Counted from the stretch's first letter, positions 37,163-46,226 are shown. The stretch is DNA of 53,822 nucleotides from Cyanobacterium sp. T60_A2020_053 (GCA_015272165.1 JACYMF010000061.1:1-53822); one strand, 5' to 3'. Made by a program: numbers and translations. Notes: generated by a model from the sequence alone, not told the origin.

Positions 37163-38014
37163 GTGGTCAAAATTTTTTCTCCAAAACAGCAAAATCCGAA
37201 TTTTTTATCAAATAAACTCATTGGTATAGACGAACAAAAAAAAACATTAGAAGCATTTTGTCAATTTGTTTGGTCACAAGATTGGCAAGAACAATCTAAA
37301 ACACTTCATTTTATGTCAACTATCCTATTATATGGTCCTCCTGGTACTGGAAAAACCTCATTGTTAAAAGAAATTGCCAACAATTTTGAAATAAATGGTA
37401 TTAAATATTATCGAGAAAGTTTAGACCTTTTAGTTGACAAAGAGTTGGGGGAAACATCAAAAGCAATTAAAGAGTTATTTGACCAAATTATTGAACAGGG
37501 AAAATGTGGAAAAAAAGTATTTTTACAGTTAGATGATATAGATTCCGTGTTATCTTCCCGTTTTATGAGTAATGAATCATCAGGAGTGAGACGAGGAGTC
37601 AATACATTCTTAATACAACTCGATGAATTATTACAAATAGAATTTGAATATACGCCTATAATTGCGGCTACAACAAATATGTTTTCAAATTTAGATTCAG
37701 CTATTAAAAGGAGATTTTCCTTAAAGATTAAAGTTGATCCTATTTTAAATAGAATGCAACTTGAGGATTTGTTAAGTCCTATTGAAAAAATAATTGGTAG
37801 TCAATTACAAATTAATTATGATTTAATAGAAAGTATTACTAAAGAAAAAAAACTTACTCCCTATGATATTATATTAGTTATGCAAAAGTTATTTTTAAAT
37901 AGCTTAATTGGAAATGAAATTAAATTTCAACAGTTTACTGATGAATTAAATAGTTCTGAATCTTCAAAAGTCTCTTTTGAAAAACAAGAACAGGCTTATT
38001 CTTTACTTCAATAA
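37163..38014 (+). CDS. AAA+ ATPase of a four-gene accessory operon
   Basis: The start is GTG at 37163 after AGAGGTAG. The 283-residue protein is a single classic AAA module: Walker A GPPGTGKT (58-65), ELGETSKAIKELFDQ (the usual GES-type stretch, about 94-108), Walker B VFLQLDDIDS (119-128) with D125 where most have glutamate, sensor 1 AATTN (N172), and arginine finger AIKRRF (R183, R184). No N-terminal recognition domain or protease motif. It resembles Vps4/p97-like AAA domains. It heads an operon with three small unknown genes, and is AT-rich compared with groEL. Confidence 0.85.
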   Translation: MVKIFSPKQQNPNFLSNKLIGIDEQKKTLEAFCQFVWSQDWQEQSKTLHFMSTILLYGPPGTGKTSLLKEIANNFEINGIKYYRESLDLLVDKELGETSKAIKELFDQIIEQGKCGKKVFLQLDDIDSVLSSRFMSNESSGVRRGVNTFLIQLDELLQIEFEYTPIIAATTNMFSNLDSAIKRRFSLKIKVDPILNRMQLEDLLSPIEKIIGSQLQINYDLIESITKEKKLTPYDIILVMQKLFLNSLIGNEIKFQQFTDELNSSESSKVSFEKQEQAYSLLQ

Positions 38015-38023
38015 AGGAGGATT

Positions 38024-38251
38024 ATGACAGAGACAAGAAGTTCAGGAAGGAAAGCTATTGATTCATACATAAAACATGAGGATATAGTTGATAATGCCGT
38101 TAAATTAGGTCAAAAGAATGGCTTAAAAGTAGAGGCGACTCAGGGTAATGACTCAAAAGGGGACATCAAAGTAGCAAAGGAAGATTCAAAAAAATATTTG
38201 GATTTACTAGCAGATACTATTGATAAAAATCAAGCAAGGAGAAATAAGTAA
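38024..38251 (+). CDS. Small protein of the AAA operon, unknown
   Basis: A 75-residue basic protein nine bases after the ATPase stop, with a strong AAAGGAGG ribosome site. It contains KNGLKVEATQGNDSKGDIKVAKED (about 30-53). That stretch loosely resembles the G-x-x-V...G-D-I/V part of restriction-nuclease-like folds, but no full motif is present. Its last base is shared with the next start codon (TAATG), so translation is coupled. No known family. Confidence 0.75.
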   Translation: MTETRSSGRKAIDSYIKHEDIVDNAVKLGQKNGLKVEATQGNDSKGDIKVAKEDSKKYLDLLADTIDKNQARRNK

Positions 38252-38475
38252 TGTCTGAAAATTCTGATTATATTGAGGTTAAATCATATTCTTCGGCTAT
38301 CCCTCCAAGTAAAGCAAAAAAAATAGCTAAACAAGGAGTTTCAGGAGTTATCTCAGGTGGTCGCATATCTGATGAATCAAAAAAGATATTTAATAAGCAT
38401 GGTATATGGCATAGAGAAAATGTTGAACCTAGTGATTTAGAATCTGAAAGTAGAGAAATTGAAAAGGAGAATTAG
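38251..38475 (+). CDS. Small protein of the AAA operon, unknown
   Basis: A 74-residue protein beginning MSENSDYIEVKSYSSAIPPS. E-V-K at 9-11 recalls the E-x-K half of a PD-(D/E)xK nuclease site; the following SKAKKIAKQGVSGVISGGRISDES region looks like helix-strand-turn. If so the preceding protein could supply the aspartate; this is speculation. It overlaps the previous stop by one base and ends one base before the next gene. Confidence 0.72.
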   Translation: MSENSDYIEVKSYSSAIPPSKAKKIAKQGVSGVISGGRISDESKKIFNKHGIWHRENVEPSDLESESREIEKEN

Positions 38476-38476
38476 T

Positions 38477-38887
38477 ATGGATTTTGACTTTTATGATAAA
38501 AAATTAAAACCAGTTGGGACAGTTAGTGTGGGGGCGGAATTAATGAAAAAAATTATGTCAACTACAACTATTCCTAAATTAGAAACTAATGGAGAACTTC
38601 CTCTAGATAGTTCTCTTGATAATGACGAAGACGAACTCAGTGATTTGATTACATTGTCAACTATTGAAAAAGATTTTATTGGTAAAGAATTAAGTGAACT
38701 TTTATCTGGGGAATTTTATAAGGAAATTGAGGAAAAAAAAGGAAATTCAATATCAGATTATGATGAAACAGTAAAAAAGAAAGTATCCGATGACAATAGA
38801 AATACTTACAAAAGCAACCCGCAAGTTGTTGTAGAGTTGCTTTCATATCTTGTAAATGACGATATTACTCATTTTCGTTTAGGTTAA
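38477..38887 (+). CDS. Last gene of the AAA operon, unknown acidic protein
   Basis: The ATG at 38477, one base after the previous stop and preceded by AAAGGAGA, gives 136 residues, MDFDFYDKKLKPVGTVSVGA.... The protein is acidic with a likely disordered middle (ETNGELPLDSSLDNDEDEL) and a helical C-terminus (VVVELLSYLVNDDITHF). No motif is recognised. It might be the substrate or adaptor of the AAA ATPase; nothing in the sequence proves it. Twenty-nine bases after its stop begins the second groEL tail. Confidence 0.75.
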   Translation: MDFDFYDKKLKPVGTVSVGAELMKKIMSTTTIPKLETNGELPLDSSLDNDEDELSDLITLSTIEKDFIGKELSELLSGEFYKEIEEKKGNSISDYDETVKKKVSDDNRNTYKSNPQVVVELLSYLVNDDITHFRLG

Positions 38888-38916
38888 TAAGCTAGGCTGC
38901 ATTTAATTGGCTATTT

Positions 38917-38958
38917 AAAGGTCAAGCCCTTGCTGGTGGCGGTGACTTCGACTACTAA
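38917..38958 (+). pseudogene. Second copy of the groEL 3' end
   Basis: Forty-two bases encode [13 protein letters not shown] and a stop, matching the end of groEL (36954-36995) with four base differences: one changes Pro to Leu, three are silent (TTC/TTT, GAC/GAT, TAC/TAT or similar third-base changes). There is no start or body. The pattern of silent changes suggests the copy came from a related groEL, or has been here a long time. Confidence 0.9.
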
Positions 38959-38983
38959 AATTTAGTTAGTTTAGATAATTGTA

Positions 38984-39008
38984 GGGTGGGCATTGCCCAC
39001 CCTTTTTT
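38984..39008 (+). terminator. Duplicated groEL-type terminator after the AAA operon
   Basis: GGGTGGGCA-T-TGCCCACCC followed by six T residues, the same hairpin as at 37056-37074 apart from the central base. It lies 25 bases after the second groEL tail and should end the AAA operon transcript. Confidence 0.85.
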
Positions 39009-39059
39009 ATGGTTTTAAAAATAAAAAATTAAATTTATGTTTCCCAAAGCTATGAGAAC

Positions 39060-39077
39060 AAGGGGCTTAAGCCCCTT
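39060..39077. terminator. Palindrome AAGGGGCTTAAGCCCCTT after ilvC
   Basis: A perfect 18-base palindrome 15 bases past the ilvC stop on the minus strand. The identical word is found after ispG at 44201-44218. It probably terminates ilvC, or is a REP-type unit used as such. Confidence 0.6.
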
Positions 39078-39092
39078 GCCATATGTAAAGAA

Positions 39093-40085
39093 TTATTTTT
39101 TCAACCAACTAAACATAGCGCGCAAATCCTTCCCAACTTCTTCGATGGTTTGTTCAGCTTCCTGACGGCGCATGGCAGTAAAACCGGGTTTACCCGCTTG
39201 ATTTTCTAAGACAAACTCTCTGGCAAATTGTCCAGATTGAATTTCACTGAGAATTTTTTTCATTTCTGCACGGGTTTGATCAGTAATGACTCTAGGTCCT
39301 CTGGTATAATCACCATACTCAGCAGTATTAGAAATACTATTGCGCATATTTGCCAAACCGCCTTCCACGATTAAATCAACAATCAATTTAACTTCGTGTA
39401 AACACTCAAAATAAGCTAACTCAGGTTGATAACCAGCAGAAACGAGGGTATCAAAACCAGCTTTAATCAACTCAGACAAACCACCACATAATACCGCTTG
39501 TTCACCAAATAAATCGGTTTCGGTTTCTTCACGGAAACTGGTTTCTAAAACCCCAGCGCGCGTCCCACCAATGCCTTTGGCATAAGCCATAGCACGATCA
39601 CGGGCTTCTCCAGAAGCGTTTTGATATACAGCAAATAAACAAGGTACACCTTGACCTTGTTCATAGGTACGTCTGACTAAATGACCTGGTCCTTTGGGCG
39701 CTACCATTACCACATCCACATCTTCGGGCGGAACAACTTGCCCAAAATGAATATTAAAACCGTGCGCAAATAATAAGACTTTACCTTTGGTTAAATAAGG
39801 GGCGATTTCTGTTTCGTAGATCGTGCGCTGGACTTCATCAGGTAGTAAAATCATAATCCAGTCAGCAAGGGATGATGCTTCGGCAACGGTATGAACTTTC
39901 AAACCGGCTGATTCTGCTTTGGGTTTTGATTTACTGCCTTCGTAAAGTCCAACAATAACATTAACACCGCTTTCTTTTAAGTTGAGCGCATGGGCATGAC
40001 CTTGAGAACCATAACCGATAATTGCCACTGTTTTATTAGCAATTAGGTCTAAACTGGCATCATTATCATAGTACATTTGAGCCAT
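39093..40085 (-). CDS. ilvC: Ketol-acid reductoisomerase (NADP+)
   Basis: From the ATG at 40085 ([20 protein letters not shown]) the protein has 330 residues, the class I length; an in-frame start 13 codons upstream lacks conservation. The NADPH loop is [19 protein letters not shown], followed by [33 protein letters not shown] and [14 protein letters not shown] with the metal-binding acids. It isomerises and reduces acetolactate to dihydroxyisovalerate for valine, leucine and isoleucine. It works upstream of IlvE at 10.1 kb. Confidence 0.97.
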   Translation of the reverse strand: MAQMYYDNDASLDLIANKTVAIIGYGSQGHAHALNLKESGVNVIVGLYEGSKSKPKAESAGLKVHTVAEASSLADWIMILLPDEVQRTIYETEIAPYLTKGKVLLFAHGFNIHFGQVVPPEDVDVVMVAPKGPGHLVRRTYEQGQGVPCLFAVYQNASGEARDRAMAYAKGIGGTRAGVLETSFREETETDLFGEQAVLCGGLSELIKAGFDTLVSAGYQPELAYFECLHEVKLIVDLIVEGGLANMRNSISNTAEYGDYTRGPRVITDQTRAEMKKILSEIQSGQFAREFVLENQAGKPGFTAMRRQEAEQTIEEVGKDLRAMFSWLKK

Positions 40086-40205
40086 AAAAAATTTACCTCT
40101 ATAACATTTTATTTTATTCAGCAACCTTCTATGATAACCGAAATGAGTTATGAATTATGGATTATGAATTATGAATTATAATCTCCCCTTCTCCTTGTCT
40201 AAAAA

Positions 40206-41168
40206 TTACTCCTCCAGCGCCCCTCGCCGACTAAGGAATTGCCGTTGATTGATTAGATAAATACTAACTAGGGTAAAACTAACCCCTAACCATTGCAATA
40301 ATGATAATGTTTCCCCCAACCATAAATTACCAAAAGTTAAGGCAAAAACAGGGGTTAAAAAAGTTAAAGCGCTCAAGCTGGTAATATTTCCCTTTGAAGC
40401 TAAGTAAAAAAATAAACCATAAGCCACTGCACTACCTAAAATTGTGGCATAACTTAAAGACAACCACCCTGACACATCAAGGTTAAGCCATTGTGAACTC
40501 TCGTGGAGGGCGCTGAGAGCCAACAAAACCAATCCCCCCAAAATCATGTGCCATCCTGTGGCTACAACTGCATCAACATGACGAGATACAAAAGGAATCA
40601 TTACTGTGCCAATAGCCATAGAAACAGAAGCCAGTAACATCCACCACTCGCCATTATTGAGTAAATCTTGAGCATCAAAAGCTAAATGGCTCCAATTACC
40701 ATGTAACAAATCACTAATCCACACATCAGGTAAACCAATTAAACTGATGCCCAAAATACCCATCGATAAACCTAACCATCCCCACAAACCGATCATATCC
40801 TTAAATAACCAACGACACAAAACCGCTACTATTAGAGGTTGAGAATCAATCATTACTGATCCTAAACCGGCGCCCGTGCGCTGTAAACCCCAAGTTAAAA
40901 ATCCTTGAAACATGGCGCCGTCAACTAGACCAAAAATAAAAATCCACCCCCAAGCCTTCCATGATTGAGGCTGTGATTTGCCTTTCAAAACAGCAAATAA
41001 TAACACCAATATTCCCGCTGGAAGAATACGAAAACCTCCTAAAAAAAATGGTGTTGTCTGGGGAATAATATCCTTCATGGCTACCATAGCCGTACCCCAA
41101 AGAAAAAAGGGTAAAATTAAAACTATGGGGTTAAAAGATATGGGTAATGAATTTTGATTAGATTCCAT
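40206..41168 (-). CDS. DMT/EamA family transporter
   Basis: The ATG at 41168 (MESNQNSLPISFNPIVLILP) is more likely than one 26 codons upstream, since the spans start right after it. The 320-residue protein has ten hydrophobic segments in two EamA halves: PFFLWGTAMVAMKDIIPQTTP near the start and AYGLFFYLASKGNITSLSALTFLTPVFALTFG in the second half. Such carriers export metabolites or amino acids across the plasma membrane; the substrate is unknown. It is divergent from flv1 with about 200 bases between. Confidence 0.9.
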   Translation of the reverse strand: MESNQNSLPISFNPIVLILPFFLWGTAMVAMKDIIPQTTPFFLGGFRILPAGILVLLFAVLKGKSQPQSWKAWGWIFIFGLVDGAMFQGFLTWGLQRTGAGLGSVMIDSQPLIVAVLCRWLFKDMIGLWGWLGLSMGILGISLIGLPDVWISDLLHGNWSHLAFDAQDLLNNGEWWMLLASVSMAIGTVMIPFVSRHVDAVVATGWHMILGGLVLLALSALHESSQWLNLDVSGWLSLSYATILGSAVAYGLFFYLASKGNITSLSALTFLTPVFALTFGNLWLGETLSLLQWLGVSFTLVSIYLINQRQFLSRRGALEE

Positions 41169-41365
41169 TAATTTCACGGTTGTTACATTTCTTAATATTA
41201 TCAAAAAATTAACGGGTAATTCATTACCAATGTAGAAACTTTCCATACAACGCCTCGATTGAAATGTTAATTATCTATTTTTTAGGAAGACTTAGTTAGA
41301 GCAAAGCAGGAAATGCCCCAAGATTTGCTAAGTTAGAGAAAAAGAATATCGGGAGTAAAGATCAG

Positions 41366-43111
41366 ATGACAAAAGCCAAAGATGTACAAATAGCGCCCGT
41401 CGCCCTTGATACGAGAGTGTTTCGTAGTCGTACATGGGATCGGTTAAAATTCGAGGTAGAATATAGCTTGAGTCGAGGTACAACCGCTAATTCTTTTGTT
41501 ATCAACGGGGATAAAATCGCCCTTTTTGATCCGCCGGGGGAATCTTTTACTGATATTTTCTTGGATGCTTTGGCACAAAGAATCGAATTAAGTACCGTTG
41601 ATTACGTCATTTTAGGACATATTAACCCCAATCGAGCCGTTACCATTAACGCTCTTTTACAAAAAGCACCCTCCATCACTTTTATCACATCCAATACGGG
41701 GGCAAAATCTTTACAAACGATATTTGATAATAATTTCGCTGAAACCAGCGCCCGTCACCCCCTCAAAATCCAAGCCGTCAAAACCGAATCATCCCTTGAT
41801 TTAGGTAAAGGGCATATCTTAGAATTTTTGACCACTCCTAACCCCCGTTATCCTGATCAACTGCTCACTTTTGACACTAAAACAAATGTATTATTTAGTG
41901 ATAAATTATTCGGCGCCCATGTGTGTGGCGATCAAGTTTTTGATGAGGGTTGGAGTATTTATCAAGAAGACAGAAGGCATTATTTTGATTGTGTTATTGC
42001 CCCTTATACCACTCAAATAGGCAAGGCTTTAGAGAAAATTAAAGAAAAACCCTCCCACATTTACGCCCCTAATCATGGTCCTCTGGTACGTTACGGATTA
42101 ACAGAATTGACGGGGTTATATCAACAGTGGTTAGCAAGTCAGCAAAACCAAACCCTCAATGTAGCCTTAATTTATGCTTCCGCTTATGGTAATACTGCCA
42201 CGTTGTCGGGTGCTATTGCTAGAGGTATCACCAAAGCAGGGGTAAGGGTGGAATCCATTAACGCTGAATTTGCCTCCAGTGAGGAGATTAAAACCGCTAT
42301 TCAAGAGTGTGACGGCTTCATTTTTGGTTCGCCTACTCTCGGAGGTCACGCGCCGACACAGATTCAAAGCGCCCTCGGCATTGCTTTAGCTAATGGGGAT
42401 AGTAATAAGTTGGTGGGCGCTTTTGGTTCGTTTGGTTGGAGTGGGGAAGCCATCGATTTATTAGAAAATAAGTTTCGAGATGGTGGTTATCGTTTCGGTT
42501 TTGATACTATTCGAGTTAAATTTAAGCCCACTGAGGCGGTATTAAAAACCTGTGAGGAAGCCGGTACAGATTTTGCCCAAGCCTTGAAAAAACGCAAAAA
42601 AGCCCTCAAACCGAAAGAGTCTGCCGTAAATACCCTCGCCGCGCGTACGGAACAAGCCATCGGGCGCTTGGTTGGTTCGTTATGTGTTGTCACCACTACT
42701 CGGCAAGAGGTGAAGGGCGCTATGGTGGCTTCTTGGGTATCTCAAGCGACTTTTAACCCTCCCGGTTTAACGGTGGCGGTGGCAAAGGAAAGGGCTATCG
42801 AATCGTTATTGCCCATCGGTAGTTATTTTGCCCTCAATATTTTGGAGGAAGGGAAGCATATTGAGTTAATGAAGCATTTTCTTAAACCTTTTGCACCGGG
42901 GGAAGATCGTTTTGTTAATGTAGAACATGATATTGCCGATAATGGTAGTCCCATTTTAAATCAGGCTCTGGCTTATGTGGAATGTGAAGTGAAAAACCGT
43001 TTAGAATGTGGCGATCATTGGGTTTTGTATGGGGTGGCGCGCGCTGGTAAACTATTAAAAGATGATGGTATTACCGCGGTGCATTACCGTAAATCTGGTA
43101 CACACTATTAA
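41366..43111 (+). CDS. flv1: Flavodiiron protein Flv1 (Flv3 partner)
   Basis: The 581-residue protein has the same three modules as Flv3 and aligns along its length, but the diiron ligands are replaced: the H-x-E-x-D-H box reads HINPNR (H85, N87, N89, R90), the next histidine position is R161 (NPRYPD) and the aspartate position K180, while NHGPL keeps its histidine. These changes are typical of cyanobacterial Flv1. It joins Flv3 in light-driven O2 reduction to water. It is a single gene; the AGCGCCC-type motif is frequent within it. Confidence 0.92.
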   Translation: MTKAKDVQIAPVALDTRVFRSRTWDRLKFEVEYSLSRGTTANSFVINGDKIALFDPPGESFTDIFLDALAQRIELSTVDYVILGHINPNRAVTINALLQKAPSITFITSNTGAKSLQTIFDNNFAETSARHPLKIQAVKTESSLDLGKGHILEFLTTPNPRYPDQLLTFDTKTNVLFSDKLFGAHVCGDQVFDEGWSIYQEDRRHYFDCVIAPYTTQIGKALEKIKEKPSHIYAPNHGPLVRYGLTELTGLYQQWLASQQNQTLNVALIYASAYGNTATLSGAIARGITKAGVRVESINAEFASSEEIKTAIQECDGFIFGSPTLGGHAPTQIQSALGIALANGDSNKLVGAFGSFGWSGEAIDLLENKFRDGGYRFGFDTIRVKFKPTEAVLKTCEEAGTDFAQALKKRKKALKPKESAVNTLAARTEQAIGRLVGSLCVVTTTRQEVKGAMVASWVSQATFNPPGLTVAVAKERAIESLLPIGSYFALNILEEGKHIELMKHFLKPFAPGEDRFVNVEHDIADNGSPILNQALAYVECEVKNRLECGDHWVLYGVARAGKLLKDDGITAVHYRKSGTHY

Positions 43112-43180
43112 TAACAATTGATAATAGACAATTTAGAATTTACGCACTGATTATTAAATAAACATCTATAACAATAAGAA

Positions 43181-43229
43181 TTTTTGCACCGTGAAACAGG
43201 CATCTTACTTCTATTTCTGGAGAAGTCTA
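43181..43229. repeat. GTGAAACAGGCATCTT repeat, copy 1
   Basis: ATTTTTGCACCGTGAAACAG, GCATCTTACTTCTATTTCTG and GAGAAGTCTA. Copies are at 49153-49206 and 52287-52339. The core ACAGGCATCTTGCCTGT in the second copy is a hairpin; here it is partly decayed. Confidence 0.65.
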
Positions 43230-43323
43230 ATATCAAGTTCGCTTAAATAGTTACAATTAAATTCTTGCACAACGCTAAGAAAATCAACATTTCTATTTAT
43301 AAGTGATCATCCGAACTTGATAT
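43230..43323. mobile_element. 94-bp miniature element with perfect 12-bp inverted ends
   Basis: It begins ATATCAAGTTCG and ends CGAACTTGATAT, a perfect terminal inverted repeat, with an AT-rich interior and no gene. The ends match those of the two-hairpin elements (AACTTGATAT). A broken IS630-type transposase gene begins 147 bases away. Confidence 0.85.
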
Positions 43324-43339
43324 AATATGCTTTTCTTTT

Positions 43340-43402
43340 ATGCAATTAAAACATAAGATTACAGGTACTACACGAGGATAGTAAAACTTCAAAATTGTCA
43401 AT
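43340..43402 (+). repeat. Dispersed repeat GCAATTAAAACATAAGATTA, copy 1
   Basis: GCAATTAAAACATAAGATTA, CAGGTACTACACGAGGATAG and TAAAACTTCAAAATTGTCAA. A near-identical copy lies at 51214-51276, in the same orientation. The unit is non-coding. Confidence 0.75.
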
Positions 43403-43469
43403 TTTAGCAATTTTTATCCTTATGAAGTACAATCAGTTTAGATTTTAATTGAAACTAATGTAAACAAAG

Positions 43470-44039
43470 ATGAAATCATACTCTGTTGAGCTTAGACAAA
43501 AAATAATTGATGTTTATTTACAAAATAAAGTCTCCATCAGAACATTAGCACAAAGATTCTCCGTGGCAAAAAGTTTTGTTCAAAAGATTATTAAACAATA
43601 TAAAAATACTGGTGATATTTCCCCTCTGAAGAGAGGAGGGGCAAGTCAATGTAAAATTAAAGATAACAACTTATTAGTTTTAGAAAATATCATCAAGAAT
43701 CATAATGATTATACATTAATAGAACTTTGTGAATTATTTACTTTAGAAAATAGAATTAAGCAATATTTATGGAGCGGTAAATGGATTAACTTTTGAGGCT
43801 TTTATAGTGAGAAAATTAGTACCAAAATTATGGAAAGGAGCTTGTGTAGTAATGGATAACGCCAAAATTAATTTAGGGAAAAGTATTAGAGAAGAAATAG
43901 AAAAAGTCGGAGCAAAATTAATATATTTATCACCCTATTCACCAGATTTTTTACCCATAGAGAATTTTTGGTCAAAGAAAAAGTAAGTAAAAACGATATT
44001 CATGGTTGGTTTACTCATTGCTGTTGCTATACCTCATAA
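43470..44039 (+). pseudogene. IS630 family transposase, internally deleted
   Basis: The first 90 or so codons give a helix-turn-helix region (SYSVELRQKIIDVYLQNKVS, then LAQRFSVAKSFVQKIIKQY). The match then breaks near 43745. A later piece, in another frame, resumes with GLTFEAFIVRKL and VVMDNAKINLG, LIYLSPYSPDFLPIENFWSKKK (43773-43986), the DDE C-terminal part. A last fragment, GWFTHCCCYTS and stop, ends at 44039. The middle with the first catalytic aspartate is lost. It is inactive. Confidence 0.88.
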
Positions 44040-44200
44040 CGATAAAAAAACGCTATATATAAATAACTACAGAATCATTATAATTATGTCCTTAATAGCA
44101 GTGATTAACCGCTCTAATTTTCTAATTAGGGGTTGCTGAAAAGATGGGAAGTGAGAAGTGGGTAGTAAAAAAGTTTATAAATTCTGTCAAATTTTACGAC

Positions 44201-44218
44201 AAGGGGCTTAAGCCCCTT
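44201..44218. terminator. Palindrome AAGGGGCTTAAGCCCCTT after ispG
   Basis: Identical to the 18-base palindrome after ilvC (39060-39077), placed 16 bases past the ispG stop. An AGGGGTTGCTGAAAAG repeat end lies just beyond at 44126-44141. Confidence 0.6.
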
Positions 44219-44233
44219 ATTAGAACACAAATA

Positions 44234-45442
44234 CTAAGGATCAACCCAGCGCCCGTCATCCTTGATTAAATTGATCAATTCTGCCACGCCATCAGCTTCG
44301 GGAACTTTTTTGATTTCATCGCGCCCACGATACAAAGAAATAAAACCGGGTTGTCTGCCCACATAACCATAATCAGCATCAGCCATTTCTCCCGGTCCAT
44401 TGACGATACAACCCATCACGGCAATATCTAAACCCGTTAAATGCTTAGTAGCTTCGCGCACCTTGTGCAAAACTTCCTCTAAATTAAACAAAGTACGACC
44501 ACAGGAAGGACAAGCCACATATTCCACCATGGTTTTACGCAACCCTAAAGCCTGTAAAATACTATAACAAACAGGGATTTCTTTTTCGGGCGCTTCTGTG
44601 AGCGAAACTCTAATGGTGTCGCCGATGCCTTCCGCTAAAAGGGTGGCAATACCAGCAGTAGATTTAATACGCCCGTATTCCCCGTCTCCTGCTTCCGTTA
44701 CTCCTAAATGTAAAGGGTAATCCATGCCGAAATCATCCATTCTTTTCGCCATCAAACGATAAGCAGCCAACATGACAGGCACTCTTGAGGCTTTCATGGA
44801 AATGACTAGATTACGAAAATCGAGGGATTCACAAATGCGGATAAATTCCAAAGCAGATTCCACCATCCCTTCAGGGGTATCACCATAGGTAAAGAGCATT
44901 CTTTCCGCCAAAGAACCATGGTTAACGCCGATACGCATGGCTTTTCCTTGATCCCTTAAGGAAATCACCAAGGGTTCGAGAGTTTCCCTAATTTTGTCGC
45001 CAATTTGCTCAAATTCGCTGTCACTGTATTCCGTGCGATCATTTTTCGGTTTTTCAAAAACGTATAAGCCCGGATTGATGCGCACTTTATCAACGTGTTT
45101 GGCAACCTCAAGGGCAATTTTCATGCCGTTATGGTGAACATCTGCCACAATGGGAACAGGTTGATAGGTAGAGGCTAATTTTTCTTTAATTTCTGCTAAG
45201 GCTTTGGCGTGTGCCATACTAGGCACAGTAACGCGCACAATTTCGCAACCGATTTCATGGAGACGGCGAATCCCTGCCACAGAACCATCTATATCGAGGG
45301 TGTCTTCATTAATCATCGATTGTACTACCACGGGGTTATTACCTCCCACCATGACGTTACCAACTCTCACAGGGCGTGTTTGACGGCGGTGAATAGTGGT
45401 GTCAAAGAGGTGGAGGGCGCTGGGTTTTTCGATAGTTTGCAT
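44234..45442 (-). CDS. ispG: 4-hydroxy-3-methylbut-2-enyl diphosphate synthase
   Basis: A 402-residue protein with the GcpE plan: [19 protein letters not shown] at the start, a TIM-barrel ([16 protein letters not shown]) and a C-terminal [4Fe-4S] domain with CPSCGRTLF and [17 protein letters not shown] carrying three cysteines plus a glutamate ligand. It makes HMBPP from MEcPP in the plastid-type isoprenoid pathway, with ferredoxin as electron donor in cyanobacteria. It supplies precursors for carotenoids and chlorophyll tails. Single gene. Confidence 0.97.
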   Translation of the reverse strand: MQTIEKPSALHLFDTTIHRRQTRPVRVGNVMVGGNNPVVVQSMINEDTLDIDGSVAGIRRLHEIGCEIVRVTVPSMAHAKALAEIKEKLASTYQPVPIVADVHHNGMKIALEVAKHVDKVRINPGLYVFEKPKNDRTEYSDSEFEQIGDKIRETLEPLVISLRDQGKAMRIGVNHGSLAERMLFTYGDTPEGMVESALEFIRICESLDFRNLVISMKASRVPVMLAAYRLMAKRMDDFGMDYPLHLGVTEAGDGEYGRIKSTAGIATLLAEGIGDTIRVSLTEAPEKEIPVCYSILQALGLRKTMVEYVACPSCGRTLFNLEEVLHKVREATKHLTGLDIAVMGCIVNGPGEMADADYGYVGRQPGFISLYRGRDEIKKVPEADGVAELINLIKDDGRWVDP

Positions 45443-45631
45443 AGATTTACAGGGATAACTGCTATATTTCCTTTTTGTTAATTATTTTACCTTTAAAGGG
45501 GTAAGCTCAAAAGGTTAAAAATTAATGTTATTGCTTTTAAGAGATTATCCCACTATAGTTTTGTCAGAATAAGAGTATGATTTCCAAGTCTTAAATTAAG
45601 AGAAAATAGTTGTAAACAGAAGTAGATAAAA

Positions 45632-45997
45632 TCAAGAGGCAATCTTAGTTTCTTTTTTAGTTAAACTTTCTTCTAATAGCGAATTAATTAAACTATTTAT
45701 AGTCATCTTCTCTTTTTTTGCTAATGTTTCTAAACGTTGGTATAAATTTTCAGGTATTTGCTGAATAAAATTATCCTTGTTTTTCTTGCTACTCAACGGT
45801 TTAGGAATCGGAAAACCCATACTTTCTAAAGCATTAATAGTTTCTTGTAAAGCGTCAAAACCGTTTTTCATTGCTTCTTCTGGAGTTTCACCGTCAGAAA
45901 TACATTCATTAAAATCAGGAAAAGAAATTAAATAACCACCGCCTTCTTCTTCCCTTAATGGTCTTATTTCAAAAGAATATAAAAATAAATTATTCAT
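45632..45997 (-). CDS. hicB: HicB family antitoxin
   Basis: From the ATG at 45997 the protein has 121 residues. EEGGGYLISFPDFNECISDG and TPEEAMKNGFDALQETINALESMG make the HicB partial RNase-H-like fold; the C-terminal YQRLETLAKKEKMTINSLINSLLEESL is a ribbon-helix-helix DNA-binding domain. It neutralises HicA and represses the operon. It follows hicA by four bases on the minus strand. Confidence 0.92.
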   Translation of the reverse strand: MNNLFLYSFEIRPLREEEGGGYLISFPDFNECISDGETPEEAMKNGFDALQETINALESMGFPIPKPLSSKKNKDNFIQQIPENLYQRLETLAKKEKMTINSLINSLLEESLTKKETKIAS

Positions 45998-46001
45998 AAC
46001 T

Positions 46002-46226
46002 TTAATTCTCCACAAAATCGATAAACTTTTTAATATAAATTGGTTTAATTGGACCATGTGCAGGTATTGGTAATGTTTTCCCATCACTTCTAACAAAAAC
46101 CACATGAGAAGTACCTTTTTGTCTCCATTCTATACCAATATTTTGTGCAACAGTTTTCACGTTTTCAATCCGCCAATCATGGAGATTGAGTTTCATTTTT
46201 GCTAAAATTCTATCAGCTTTGCTCAT
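46002..46226 (-). CDS. hicA: HicA family mRNA-degrading toxin
   Basis: A 74-residue double-stranded-RNA-binding-like protein. GIEWRQKGTSHVVFVRSDGK holds the catalytic histidine (H41), and PIPAHGPIKPIYIKKFI is the family's closing segment. The N-terminal half is a little longer and more divergent than in typical HicA, but the partner gene makes the assignment firm. It cuts mRNA when free of HicB. It is the first gene of the pair, transcribed leftward. The 194-base spacer upstream shows nothing recognisable. Confidence 0.88.
   Translation of the reverse strand: MSKADRILAKMKLNLHDWRIENVKTVAQNIGIEWRQKGTSHVVFVRSDGKTLPIPAHGPIKPIYIKKFIDFVEN

Noticed and set aside
38459-38476. Earlier start for the last gene of the AAA operon
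   Set aside because: It would overlap the preceding gene; the ATG at 38477 has a good ribosome site and one-base spacing like its neighbours.
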